Below are positions 52,301 through 64,000 of a stretch of 64,000 nt of DNA, piece after piece. The notes under the pieces are model-generated. The model searched no databases. It saw only the letters and a list, made by a program, of their open reading frames with translations, and was not told the origin of the DNA. Origin of the DNA: Rotaria macrura (lineage: Eukaryota; Rotifera; Eurotatoria; Philodinida; Philodinidae). Numbering within the stretch: the stretch's first letter is position 1; each line of letters begins with the position of its first letter. The stretch is from assembly GCA_900239685.1 (NCBI GenBank), contig OENT01000436.1, positions 1 to 64,000 of the forward strand. The letters are read 5' to 3'. A program made the position numbers and the translations under genes.

Positions 52301-55300
52301 GTTGAAAGTGACGATGAAACTCTCTATCAAAGTAAACGTGCATCACAAATAAAACGAGATCAACATTCATCATTACCCGATATAATTGAATCACTGACGA
52401 GCAGTAATGATACGAATGATATTTGTCAAATATCTGATCATAGTGAACCGTCATCGTCAACATCATCTGTATCTACAACTGCAATGTTATCACCGATATC
52501 TCCTATTAAAATTGATTCAAAACGAAAGAGTAAGATGATGATAGAAATCACATACAAATCGATGCTTTCATATTTTCTTTACAGCCAAGGATCGACCACA
52601 ATCAGCTGGTGGCAATTCAACATCACCGAATTTAACACCGAAAACTCAAAGAAAAACGGTAAACTCTATCATAGTGTTGTCGTGTCCCTAGGAGAGGGGG
52701 GGGGGAACTTTTCTTATGAGACCGTTCTTGAAAACAAGTGAAGTTAATTAGTTATAAACTAAATCAACATGATAATTACGAAATGTTGTGACATAAATTT
52801 ATTTTTCTTATTGAAAGGGTTTTGAATCGTATTTTTCAACATTATTTCGTCCACGCCAAGACGCTAAATCAGTTATACCTGATTTACATGAAAATACTAC
52901 AACGAAAGATCAACCACAATTAGTAACTGTTAAACGTATTGATTCCTTGTATAAACAAAGTTCACCGAATAATTCGGTTTCATCACTTCAAGATGATCCA
53001 AGCATAGCATCATCACCACCTCCGATTTCGACAACAATTAGTAAACGTGGTAGTGAAAGTAGTTTACAATCATCAGCACGTTCATCATTTTCAAATATTT
53101 TTAAAGTAAACTCGAGTGTGTGATATCAATCATTTAAAACATGTATCTCTAATTTTTTTTTAGTCACCTGATCAACGAGGTAAAAGACAAAATGCTGATA
53201 GTGGAAAGAACATAATGTACGTTTTATAACCTATATAAATCTGTTGAAACAAGAATTACCTCATAATCTAGATTTCGAAATGAACTTAAATTGGACATTG
53301 GTACTTCCTTTGAAAATCCAAGTTATGGTATAGTCGCCAATAAACCACCATTAAATCATAGTGATACTCGAAAAGTATGATCATTTTTTATCGAAATAAT
53401 AATATCTTCTTATGAAAAATGATTAAACTCATAATTTACCAGAATCTTAAATGTATTATTTAAAACTGTCCCATGAAACTACTATGACTATTATTCCTAA
53501 ATGACTACAGTATTCGACATGTATTTTCAAAAATGCATCCTTTTCAAATATCAGTAGCATCTCTGTCATGCAATGACTCTGAAGTACTCACACTTAGTAT
53601 CGTATATGGTGACACGACAATTGAGCCCCCGACAGTTGAGCTCCCAACAATTGAGCTCCCGACAATTGAGCCTGATTTAAAGAGCAATTGAAAACGCACA
53701 AGAAATAACTTTATTTAATCTAGCTAGCATTCATATTAAAAATTGAACAGAGCTCGCGCTCTTTTAAAATACAATTCTCTTGGTATCAGATGAAAAGACG
53801 AAACTAGTAGTTGTAATTGTTCATCCAGCGGCTCGTATTTCGCTCACTTTTTTAATTTAGCAACCCCAGCTTGCAACTGTTCAGCCATTATCGAATTCAC
53901 GTGCTGTTCAATTTTCAAGTCTTTGATAGATTTATAGATTCATGGGTTTCCTCGCGCTCAGTACTAAACAAAATTTATGTGCAACTCTCTTGTGAAAATA
54001 GATCATGGATCACACTACTTGAATAGCTCTGTACCACCATTCTGATGAGTTGTTTGTTCAACGTAGCCGATACTTCAATCTTGAAAAACACTTCTACATC
54101 GAATTTAAAAAGCGAGGAGCACAACGTCGATTGTTTCGAAATGAAGGCTCCAAAAATTATCGTCGAAACAGACGACAAATTCTAAGCTAGACATCATAAT
54201 AGATATTTGCGAATACTTGTCCATTTCTGTTGAGATAGTCATCGTATTCGTAGACGCAAGTATCAAGGAATCATTCACAACATGATAAGTGGCAGGTTTA
54301 AAAGAATTTTCAAACTTCATCTAAGCACATGAGTAGATGTTGATCTGTATATTGCCTTATGCATCAATGAAGGCTCAATTGTCGGGAGCTCAATTGTCGG
54401 GAGCTCAACTGTCGGGAGGCTCAATTGTCGGGGCTCAACTGTCGGTGCACCCACACTTAGTATCGTATATAGTAGCGTAGCCAGTGAATAACTTTGGGAA
54501 CTGAGTCCTCTTCCTTCGCCAGTAGCATCGTCTCTGAAACCAAATAAAGCTATGAAAAATGTCGACTTGTGAAACTATTGCGTAATTTAGACATGATATT
54601 GAACAAGTGTATATGCGTAACTAAGCAATGTGCTATACACGAGAATACTTTCTAACATAATTATTTGGAAAGTTTTTTAAATTGAAGTATAAATTCTTAA
54701 ATTGTTTGATTTACAATCGATATTACAAATCAATTGTATTTTTCATTTTAGAATTCTGTTAGTAGTGAACGACGTCGTCCAAGACGTAAACGTAAGTTAT
54801 TTCAATTATTTACGAGTTCAATATGAGAAATATTTTTCTAGCAACTATAGAGTGATGACTTAAAGTGAGAAGGTAATATATTTCTATCTATATGGGTATA
54901 ACTTACATTTTTGCACGTATTCAATGCTGGGGATGGACCGTATTGTTTTTAGAATACAGACTGACTAGTACATAATAATACGACATGTCTAAAGAACGAT
55001 TCACTTATCTGGACAATATTGATTAAAACTATGGTAGTTAATTGTCGCTTGAACAGTCATTAGAAAAATGTGTTGAAATGTCATCTTTTTCATGCTATAT
55101 TTTCATGGGAAAGAAACTAATTTATATCTAATAGATTCATGTAAAAAGTAATTTTCATCTCCGGTTGTTGTCAATGCTGAAATGAATGAATGGGAACGTT
55201 GTTTTCTACTGATTAATGCTGCAAAATAGTTTTTATCTCTTTTCCAAGTTCTGTCAACATTCTTAAAATCTGAATAGAAGTCTAAGGAGAAAAAATGAAT

Positions 55301-58300
55301 GCCGAACCATAATTCTATGACGATTAAATAGATCGATCATATTACTTCTTTGAATGATATATGTAAAATGTACACTCATCTAGTTAACATTCTTTCCGAA
55401 TTCTTGACTTTATGTCTAGGTTCAATCTTAGATGTCATTTAGTTTCCTCTTATTAGACAAGTCATACATTCTTATTCATTCAATTCTAGTGTCTTTTACT
55501 ATCATTACTAATCTAACGAGTCAGAAAAAAATACAATTCGAACAATTTCAAAGGTGTCATGAAAACTTTTCTCATTGTTTGAAGATGAACAAAACTTGAA
55601 ACAAATATTTCAAATCAAAACTTTCAATCTACTTCTTAATTCGTTCCAGAAGAAAATCTTTGTTGGTCATAGAAATCTTGAATTTCTCCTTTCGCTGTTT
55701 CTACTATCATTGATTCATAATTTTCGAAATGTATTTATTTCTAATCATGAACTTCAAATAAATATTTTCATGAATCGTTCAGGACTAGGAGAATATTGAC
55801 AAGTAATGTATCATATGACAATTGAAATATGCTTGCATTCTAATTAACGATTGCTATTAATTTCGACGTAATATTTGAGATAAATAGTCAAAATAATACT
55901 TATACTAAAGTATATATGAGTTATATTGACATAATAACACAATTAGAATTAACAAAACGTAAATTTGTTTTTATCACATAGTATACATAACGTTGACAAG
56001 TAGTCTAACAATTTATTAGAATCAATGAATTTATAATGTAGAATATTTGAACACGATCCAATGGTATATTCTTGATCATACACAAGTCAGAAAAAGTGTA
56101 TCAGTCGATAAATTTTTGTTTGTCGAAAAAAATTGACCAATTAACTTATGCTTGCGAATTTCAATTATATTTTCTAAGTCAAATAATCATTCATTTAAAC
56201 TTAACTTTAGTATAATCTTGATTTACCATGGACTATCTCTAGCATATGCACATAATCTATTGGGTTTCGATTTTTAACTTTGATCATTGATTATGATTAC
56301 AAATTCTTTACATTCCTTTGGTTTATTTTAGTATCGTATAGAAAAATTTCTTGTAAAGATTTGGGTAAAGGTGATTGTGAAGGTTTCCTGTATCGTTATT
56401 TGCCAAAAGGAACACTTTCAATTGTACAATGGCGACTTTATTGGTGTGTTCTTAAAGGTGGTACTTTATATGTATTTAAATCGAAAGATGTAAGTTTAAA
56501 TGAACAATAATAATAGACATAAGAATATTCTCTTTTTAGGATATAAACCAAGAAGTTGAAATTAAACTTCTAGGAAAAAATGTATCGCCAGCACCTGAAC
56601 GAAGAAAATAGTATGTTAATCAATCATTTTTAAGAATGTTATGTTAAGAAGAAAAAGAGAAAAACGAATATTTCTAGTGGTTTTCGTATTGCTGATGAAA
56701 GTAGTAAAAATCGTGAATATTTCTATTGTTCAACACGTGATGAAATGGCTAAATGGATGAATAAAATGGGTTTAGCAGCAATTAATTTCAATACTGATGA
56801 TTCAAAAATCGGTGGTTTTCATAAGGGTTTCGTTGATTCACGTGAAGGATCACCAGCATCAACATCCATCATTAGTACATCATCATCCAATATTAAACAA
56901 CAACCCATGGGTCGTACGAGTTCAATTGTTGATAGTGAAAATGATTCAGACAAAGAATCAATTACATCATGGCATAAATCAACATCACATCATAGTAGTA
57001 TTTCTGATACGGAACAACCGAGAGATAAAGTACAAATCAATGCGTAGTTCTTTGATGTACATGTTCGAATAAATTCATTTGATTTCTTTTCATTAGAATG
57101 ATAAACGTGCTGATCTATCATCTCTTGCTCGTCATGCACGTTCATCATCAGCAGCATCAATATTATCTGATACTCATAATAGTTCAGTTATATGTCCATC
57201 GAATCGTTTTGTTGGTCAAATAAATGCATCATCAAATAAAGGTCATCATCGAACCAATAGTTCGCCAATACAATTTACAACATCATACGATGATGAACAA
57301 GACAATGCCTATGTTAATGCGGCACCAAGACTTTCTGATTCGGATTCATCAAGTGAACTTCCGTATCAACGAATGTTTATTACTAGTCAAAGTTTGAAGA
57401 CTAATCAATTACAAGAAGTAAGAAACAAGAAAATAATTGTTATTATTTAATTCAATCATAAAGTTTTCTGTGCGTTTACTAACGAGAAAATTGTTCAAAG
57501 TCATGGACAAAGAAGTTTCGATAAAATTTGAAAGAAATTATGATTTGTACAACGAAACATTTTGTAAATTCAACTATAAGAAGACTTTGAAAATCATAAA
57601 TTCGATTCTCGAATTTATCAAAGTTCTTCAATAAAACGTATTTTATTGAAGTATCACAATTTTCCTACTGTGTTTCGAAGTTTAAATATTTCATGAACTA
57701 GTCCGTTATACATGATGTATCTCTTCTGATACTTAGTAAACTCTCGTGGATATTACCCATCCATTCTATATTTTGAATCGATCTTCTAATTACAGAAAAA
57801 CTCTATTGCATTCATCGGCAGGTCGTAGAATATTTTAAAATTCTCAATCGTTGTGGAAGTAAATTCGATTACGAACTCGAAACTGATATCGTCAGTGCTA
57901 ACGGTTGTACATAATTCCTTTCGTTAGAGTAACTACTTGAAAATCTTACCTATTGTTTACTTCTCGAATAGTTAGAATTCGATTGACAGAAATCAAAGCA
58001 TGACTTTTAATCTAGTAATTCCTACGTACCATAGTTTCAAGGTTTCCATTATTCGACTATGAGTAATAAAAATGTTTGCATCACTACCATTTCATTATCC
58101 TTTAGCTCACTACACCTGCAACTAATGATCAAACAAAACCGTTATATCTTTCTGGTGGTTTCACTACTTCAATGACTTCTCAACTACCGAAATCCAGCGA
58201 TAAAACTTCGTTCTCATCACAAGAAATTTTACACCACAATATTTTGTCTACCAACGACGAAGAACTTTCATCGCAACACATGAATTGTCTCGATTTACAA

Positions 58301-58579
58301 ACAAAATCACCATCAACAAGTTTATTAAAACACTACACACCTGCCGTTGTACGTACTGCTCCATTGTACATATCGGTTTATACGTCGACACCAGCCATTC
58401 CTCTTGTCAAAGGTATTGTAGCATCATCGGCACCTCCAGCAAATGATGATGAATTATTTTTTACGCGTCGTTCACCTTCACCACAATCATCATCAATATT
58501 AAAAAAGTCAGAACAATCAACTAATACACATCTACCGTCATATTATAAAAGCCATCATTCAACATCAACACAACAATAA
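49327..58579 (+). CDS. CNKSR: Connector enhancer of kinase suppressor of Ras (CNK/CNKSR)
   Basis: Nineteen exons: 49327-49429, 49488-49651, 49713-49909, 49963-50101, 50163-50279, 51049-51108, 51169-51246, 51457-51680, 52291-52529, 52585-52658, 52818-53105, 53164-53216, 53272-53374, 54752-54791, 56332-56489, 56540-56610, 56678-57029, 57097-57417, 58106-58579, giving 1084 aa with continuous phase. CNK is a membrane-associated scaffold linking Ras, KSR and Raf in ERK signalling. Domain order is diagnostic: SAM (about 20-88, RWESSVVARWISGL), CRIC (about 90-240), PDZ (about 241-325, GYMGSGFSAINIGDEIIEIN), Ser-rich linker, PH (about 640-740, DLGKGDCEGFLYRY, VQWRLYWCVLKGGTLYVFK, EMAKWMNKMGLAA), then a long Ser-rich tail. 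AATAAA at 58693 sits 114 nt after the stop. Intron 50280-51048 is unremarkable; intron 53375-54751 carries a foldback transposon. Confidence 0.92.
53589..54470. mobile_element. Foldback transposon in a CNK intron, with 19-bp flanking direct repeats
   Basis: The element (53608-54451, 844 bp) starts GGTGACACGACAATTGAG and ends CTCAACTGTCGGTGCACC, imperfect inverted termini. Each arm is an array of a roughly 15-bp unit (GACAATTGAGCTCCC): four copies at about 53614-53672 and five in reverse complement at about 54366-54446. An identical 19-bp sequence, starting CACACTTAG, flanks both ends (53589-53607 and 54452-54470). The middle 700 bp has no recognisable transposase. It lies wholly inside the intron between CNK exons ending 53374 and starting 54752. 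Confidence 0.9.
54792..56331. other. Long CNK intron
   Basis: A 1.5-kb AT-rich intron just before the PH-domain exons. The 74-codon frame at 55575 has no family similarity and is treated as chance. Confidence 0.6.
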
Positions 58580-59632
58580 AATTTGATTGTCTTTCTTCCG
58601 TTCGTAGTTTTCTTTTCGTTTTTTTTTTTGGCAATATTATTTCTTCTTTTCAAAATACTAAACCGGTTATCTATCCATTATCTATTTTGTATAATAAAAT
58701 ATAGTTGTTTTATTTCTTTTACATAAATATATATAAATACATATACATATATATATATATCTATTTATCATTATTTTTTAAAAATTTATTAATAATTTCT
58801 TCAGAAAGGATGGATGAAGGTCGGTCAATCATATAAAAGAACCTGTTCGTAATGAATTGATCGAAATTGTAACGACGACAAACGTTTGTTTTCGAGTACG
58901 AATAAAAATCATACAACAATCTTTTACATACATGCCGCTTGTTTCAGTAAGTAGAATGAATCATTCAATTGAGTCATAGATTGTTTTATTAGTCATTAAA
59001 AAGCAAGTTCCTATGAAACTATTATTAATAAAATTCGCATCTTGAAAATTGATCGAAGGTAAATGTACTTTAATGTTTTACTAAATTATTAACAAACTAA
59101 AACATATTTGTCTGTTTTTTGTTGCACGTCTCTATAAATTTATTCGTTTGTTCTTCTAAATTTAGTAATTTGATTTTTGTAAAGTTAGTTAACATGAAAA
59201 GTATTTTAAATCTTGAAAATTGTGATAAATATCTATGAATTTTCACAATAGATTAAATATCATCCGAAATAAATTAGGGAAGATGAAAATTAGAGTCAAG
59301 TGAAACAAAAAAGAACGTTGCAAAGGATAGCTTGTCATTAGTCTATTTTATAGAGCTTCATTCATCTCATCTACGAACATGATGTCAACTCGATGAGTTC
59401 ATCTTATTTGAGAAGCGTTGCTAGAGGAATGTTTCTCTTCTAGTTAATATAAAGTTTGGAGTAAAATTTAAAAAAATTCATATTTATTCTAATACTAACG
59501 AGTGCACTAGGATAAATACGCTCGTCTTTATATTAGCAGTTTTGTATCTCGCTTTCAACCCTTTAGAAAGTCACTGCAATAGGCTATTTTATAATTCCTG
59601 AAAAGTTCTATCTGTTTAGTTAACACCTTTTT
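58580..59632. other. CNK 3'UTR and intergenic DNA
   Basis: Contains AATAAA at 58693 and a TA-rich microsatellite at about 58727-58761. Otherwise AT-rich without recognised features. Confidence 0.6.
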
Positions 59633-60182
59633 GTCTACTCAAAAAAATGAGTACACTCTAGAATCGGTCAGTGTTTACGGTCGGCCGTTTACACGATAAC
59701 TCTTTACAAATACATTCAATTGAGCTGAAATTTCGTGCACAGAATTGTCTGATGAATATCTCGGTCGAGTTCGAAGATGAGAAGGATCCGGCAAGAAATG
59801 GCTGAGTTATCGAAAAAATTGTCATTTTTCACCAAGCAATCCCTGAGATGGGGTACAGGGATTTTTTCAAAAACAAATTTTTTTCTCTGAATTATCAACA
59901 ACGTATATAAATCGACTCAATTTTTAACGCTGATTCCGAATCTGATATTAGTTTTGAACCAAATCGAGCTTTCTAAAAGAACATCGCCTGAAAAAGGTCT
60001 GAAAATGCACAAAACTGCAAACAGAAACCAAATGACTAGATATGTCTCAGATGACCACTAGTTTTGCGGTTTCCAAAAAAGGTTTACCAGTGCTCACATT
60101 CTAGAATGACTGATTTGTCTCATTTACTTTTTGAAGTACACAACTCCCGGACTTCAAAGTCCGAAGTTTTCACATTTATTTT
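59633..60182 (-). repeat. Dispersed repeat, copy B (inverted relative to copy A)
   Basis: Reverse complement of 29843-30409 with small indels. It ends at the left in CTACTC...TGAGTACAC (hairpin end, 59635-59656) and at the right in CGGACTT-CA-AAGTCCG (perfect 7-bp stem, about 60149-60164), so both hairpins of copy A have counterparts here. The stretch matching 30130-30310 is nearly unchanged. Confidence 0.85.
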
Positions 60183-61118
60183 AAACATATTCTAAATTTA
60201 ATCGAATAGAATATTAATCTTTCTTCATTCTGTTCACGTTCTGAGAAGTTTGAATAATGTTGCATGTTTTTAGAAAAATTGTACACGCAAAAATAGAAAA
60301 ATTGTAGTGGAATTACGTGTCGTGTCTGGAATTCAAGAAGAAATGGAATAGTTAACTTGTTGAAAATGCAACATTTTGGAGTATTGCACGGACTGTCCTT
60401 TTCGAAAAGAGAAGAGCTTGAGAATTTTACTTGACTTCTGACGTATTTTTTTACTAATTGTAAAACAAATCGTCTTGAGAACTTTTTCACATTAAACTAC
60501 GAGTCTATATATCTATAACAATCGTTCATCACTCGTACTCAAACAAAGCCATGAATACGGAATATGTTATGAGAATGTTTCTAGAAATGTATATGACATC
60601 AGAATAAGACTGCTTTTTATAACATATGAGAAGCTTTAATGAGAAAATTGAAATTATTTGCGCACAATCGAAGTCCTATTACTTGTATTACGTCAGTCTC
60701 TATAAAAAAAAACTAAGTTCTATTTCAAGGTTTCATTTGTATGGCCTAATAGATCTTCATTTAAGTATAACTAGACTCGAACGCATGTTAGAGAAAAATT
60801 CTCTCTCGATATCATATTCATGTGAATAAACTTTGTAATTCTTACAAATCATCTTGTTTTACCTAGTCATGAATGAATGATACGCCATCTGTGTTGTTTA
60901 TTTCATTTTTAAACATATATCAATCTTTGATAGAACAAACAAAGTATTCGGCTTATCGAAAAACTAGTTTCATTCTGATTGAACTTTAGTTACTCAATGT
61001 AAATGCGATGTATCAAATAAATCGTGTCTAGTCATTAATGTTACAAAACGTTGTCACACATAATCTTTCATTATAGGATCATGATCATGTAAACTTAAAA
61101 TTGAGTCCTAACTCAATC
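60183..61118. other. Upstream region of the S2P gene
   Basis: AT-rich; two open frames (60176-60490 - strand and 60626-60829 + strand) have no recognisable features and are regarded as chance. Confidence 0.5.
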
Positions 61119-63953
61119 ATGTTTATTCGTTTCATTGCTCAAATTGCTTTATTTTGGTTTATTGTCTATTTCGTCAATCACTTGTTCTTGGTTAGTTTCA
61201 ATGATTTGATCTATTGATTTAATTTGAATTTCTTTTCATAGCGCTTTTCAAATACAAAACGATCCTATGCTCGTTTACTTCGTACATTAGGTTGTCATGT
61301 ATCAATATGTAACATTGGCTTTTATACGACTTCATTCAATCGTATTTTCTATCAGATTGGTAGAAAATATGCACGTTTTTGGAAAGTTTGGTTTACCATA
61401 GGCATATTTGTTGCATTTATAACAGCTATATTTGCTTGTCTTGTATTGATCTTTTTACCTCTTCAATATCTATATGAACTGCAAAAATCAACGACAACAG
61501 TAATGCAAAATTTAACTAGTAGAAATATTGCAACAGATAATGAACGTGATAAATTATGGATTCAACCTATAGTTTGTAGAAATATTAATTATGAGTTTCA
61601 GTGAAACTACGTTATGTATGGTTCGTTTAGATTCCCGGTGTTAATGTACCATTAGAACAATTAGGACATTTTTTTCTTGCTCTACTTTTATGTACTGTAT
61701 TTCATGAATTTGGTCATGCCATAGCGGCATCTGTGTAAGAAAGTTTGTATAGTTTCTAATAATGTGCAATTTTGTTTGTTCAATAATTTCTCATAGTGAA
61801 CAAGTTCGTGTTAATGGTTGTGGATATTTTTTATTTATTCTTTATCCAGGTGCATACGTCGATATAAATCATGAGCAAACACAAATGATTACAGCTTATC
61901 GACAATTAAGGTAAATGAATAGATCAAATGTTTTATTCTATATTTGATTGATTCTATTTAAATATCATATTTTGAAGAATCTATTGTGCTGGTGTCTTTC
62001 ATAATATAGTTCTTGTTATTATTGCGTTTTTATTTCTACTTGTTAATCCATTTATTATTCGTCATTTCTATATCGAAACAGCAACAGTTTCTAGTGTATC
62101 AAAAGTAAACTAACTAGATAGGAAAATTTTTCATATGCTTTGTTTTATCATCTTCTATATGATCTATTTAGAATTCACCAATTTATAATCTTCTTCCTAT
62201 TTATTCGACGATTCAATATATTGATGGATGTATTGTTAATAAGTCAAACGATTGGTATCAATGTTTACATTTAATTAAAGATCGACATCCACATCAGAGT
62301 AGTGGCTATTGTTTAACACAATCTGAAATTCAACTTCGTGCAAATCATATTGGTATGAAAAATGTTCTATTTATGTTATGTATTCTACGAGTGTCTTGTA
62401 CTATTTTATGTTTAAATATTTCGCACTTGACAGTGATCTTTATGACGTGAACGATACGTAAGATGGTATCATCCATTGAATACAAGAATGTTTGTGAAGA
62501 ATTAATCCGTATATTTGGATTATCTATTGAATATTGAAACTAATATAATATATCAGATAACTTTAGATTTGATGAATTTTATTTTCTATAGATTTAATAT
62601 AAAACTTTTGTTCTTATGAGGGAAGTACGCTAAGTGTTTCGAAAAAGCGGTTGACTTTAACTAGGCTTCAATGAGAGTAAGGAAACTCGAAAAGGATTCG
62701 TGTTCAGGGCCTATTAATCAAGAGTTATAACTGGATTTCTGGGTTATTTCGCGGATGTTTACCTGGAATTCAAATAAGAGGATTTTGTACATGATTAACT
62801 CTTTTCAAAAAGTGAGCGTGTTTATCGCTGACTTGTCACAAAAATCAAATTTGCCAGCGTATTCTAACAATCATCGGATCTGATCGTGGGCGAAATTTCG
62901 TAATTCAAGTTCCGAGTGAACATCCACGAAACAGCACAGAATTAGAGTTATAACTCTTGATTAATAGACCATGAGCATGAATTTTTTTCGAGTTTTCTTA
63001 CTGTCATTGAAACTTGCTAAGCTTGTAAACAATTGCGATAGTACTTATTGAATACATGAAGTTTGACAGAATGATACGATTCGAAATATCTATTCAATTG
63101 TAACTCGCATATGATCGTTTTGATTTACTGAACAGTATTGATGTGTGTTCAGGTTTATTTCTAGAAATTAATAAAGCAATTCTTGTATCACAATCAAATC
63201 TATATCAAAGAAGATTTTCATGATGCTAGATACTCTTCTTTTTGCATCAGTATAATTCAAAACGAATAGTATCAAAAGCAACATTTTTACCTCATTAAAA
63301 ATATGATTGGTTATTTTATTTTCAATCGAAATTTACATTAAAAAAATCATTATCTATTCGATCAATCAGATACGATTTCCTAATTTCTAACGAACATAAA
63401 GAAGCATCCCATTAGTACATATGTGATAGATTGGATGACCTGTATTTTCATCATGTCTTCAAAATCACTCATATGATCATTCACAAACAACTACGTAATA
63501 TCTAGTACTATTATGATTATATTTATAAATTTTATCTTGTCCAAAAACGTTAGATTTCAATCGTCGCATTAATCATACATGTTTCCTTGTTTTGTTTTTA
63601 ATAATTAGAATTCAATCAAACAATTAATTATGATTGCTGTCAAAATTTATCTCAAAAAAATTATTGCTTTCTCTATCATTCCAAACAACATTTGCATCAA
63701 GTAAGTAAAAATGTTTGTTTATTGTCTAATGTAATTGCAATTATAATTATATAGAATGGTGCATGTATGGAAGCACGAGGTGTGACCAACCATCCACCTT
63801 GTTTGCTTAATAGTGATTGTCATCGTCAAGGTAACGATGTTTCATGTGTTCATCCATTTTCAAGTGACAATATAACACGTTTGATACGCATTGTACACAG
63901 TCAAGGACCGCCAATACTTTTCGTTGGCTCTATTAATGAAATCTATCGAACAA
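61119..63953 (+). CDS. MBTPS2: Membrane-bound transcription factor site-2 protease (S2P), 3' end outside the window
   Basis: Eight exons seen: 61119-61190, 61242-61571, 61631-61734, 61797-61910, 61978-62104, 62172-62352, 63609-63700, 63755-63953 (donor at 63954), 406 aa so far against about 520 in vertebrates. S2P is a Golgi/ER intramembrane zinc protease that releases SREBP and ATF6 after site-1 cleavage. N-terminal hydrophobic segments (LFWFIVYFVNHLFL; FTIGIFVAFITAIFACLVLI) precede the zinc motif HEFGH (159-163, VFHEFGHAIAASV). RIYCAGVFHNIVLV follows, then the Cys-rich luminal part (DCC, 63634-63642). The third zinc ligand in the C-terminal LDG-type motif should lie beyond the right edge. 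The first exon is an ATG with a hydrophobic start, fitting the family. Intron 62353-63608 contains an inverted-repeat element. Confidence 0.92.
62661..63017. mobile_element. MITE-like inverted-repeat element in S2P intron 6
   Basis: The left arm (about 62661-62781) and right arm (about 62895-63017) are reverse complements with mismatches; the exact core is CTATTAATCAAGAGTTATAACT (first 20 bases at 62710-62729 and its complement near 62941-62962). About 110 bp lie between. No coding capacity, and no certain target duplication was seen. Confidence 0.8.
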
Positions 63954-64000
63954 GTATGTAGGAAATTTCTTCTAGTTAAATTTTAATATGACAACAAAAT

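Noticed and set aside
53975-54320. Two - strand frames inside the CNK intron foldback element as a possible transposase
   Set aside because: Each is under 75 codons, with no DDE/DDD or zinc-finger pattern, and they overlap in different frames.
1-64000. tRNA, rRNA and CRISPR signals
   Set aside because: No cloverleaf with a TTCRA-type T-loop, no rRNA-like block and no spaced direct-repeat array were found by reading; a covariance-model scan was not possible here.

Overview
The window is eukaryotic: AT-rich DNA with multi-exon genes, canonical GT...AG introns (many of 45-80 nt), poly-Gln tracts and animal signalling genes. Glypican, PLK4, CNK and site-2 protease together mean a metazoan. Small introns, a tandem CoA-transferase pair carrying a copied intron, a bacterial-looking single-exon sugar isomerase and many small decayed DNA transposons suggest a bdelloid rotifer (Rotaria-like). 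The species is an inference, not something the sequence proves.

Layout, left to right. 1-7.4 kb: two tandem 4-hydroxybutyrate/acetyl-CoA transferase genes on the + strand (625-2896 and 4795-7394) with the same four-exon structure. 10.7-13.7 kb: a seven-exon glypican with all 14 cysteines and a C-terminal GPI-type tail. 17.4-25.3 kb: a fifteen-exon polo-like kinase 4 (centriole duplication kinase) with kinase, polo-box region and poly-Gln tracts. 25.3-33.4 kb: gene-poor DNA with hairpins and one copy of a dispersed repeat. 33.4-36.8 kb: an ADP-ribosylglycohydrolase whose best splice model adds a C-terminal SAM domain. 37-39.8 kb: a foldback element and a 61-bp satellite. 40.7-41.9 kb (- strand): an N-acylglucosamine 2-epimerase family protein. 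42.3-43.7 kb: a complete but dead hAT transposon with an exact 8-bp target duplication. 45.5-46.1 kb: a neuronal-calcium-sensor-like EF-hand protein. 47.5-48.6 kb: short-motif repeat islands. 49.3-58.6 kb: a nineteen-exon connector enhancer of KSR (SAM, CRIC, PDZ, PH), with a foldback transposon in one intron. 59.6-60.2 kb: the inverted second copy of the dispersed repeat. 61.1 kb to the right edge: site-2 protease (MBTPS2), cut off by the window end.

The genes do not form one pathway. Glypican and CNK both act in receptor signalling, PLK4 in centriole assembly, and S2P in regulated intramembrane proteolysis. The accessory signal lies in mobile DNA and gene-family evolution: a gene-conversion mosaic between the CoA transferases, the hAT element, three foldback/MITE-type elements, and several islands saturated with one short motif. 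Exon joins were worked out by hand from splice consensus and reading phase. All multi-exon models close with a consistent frame, but none has been checked against transcripts.
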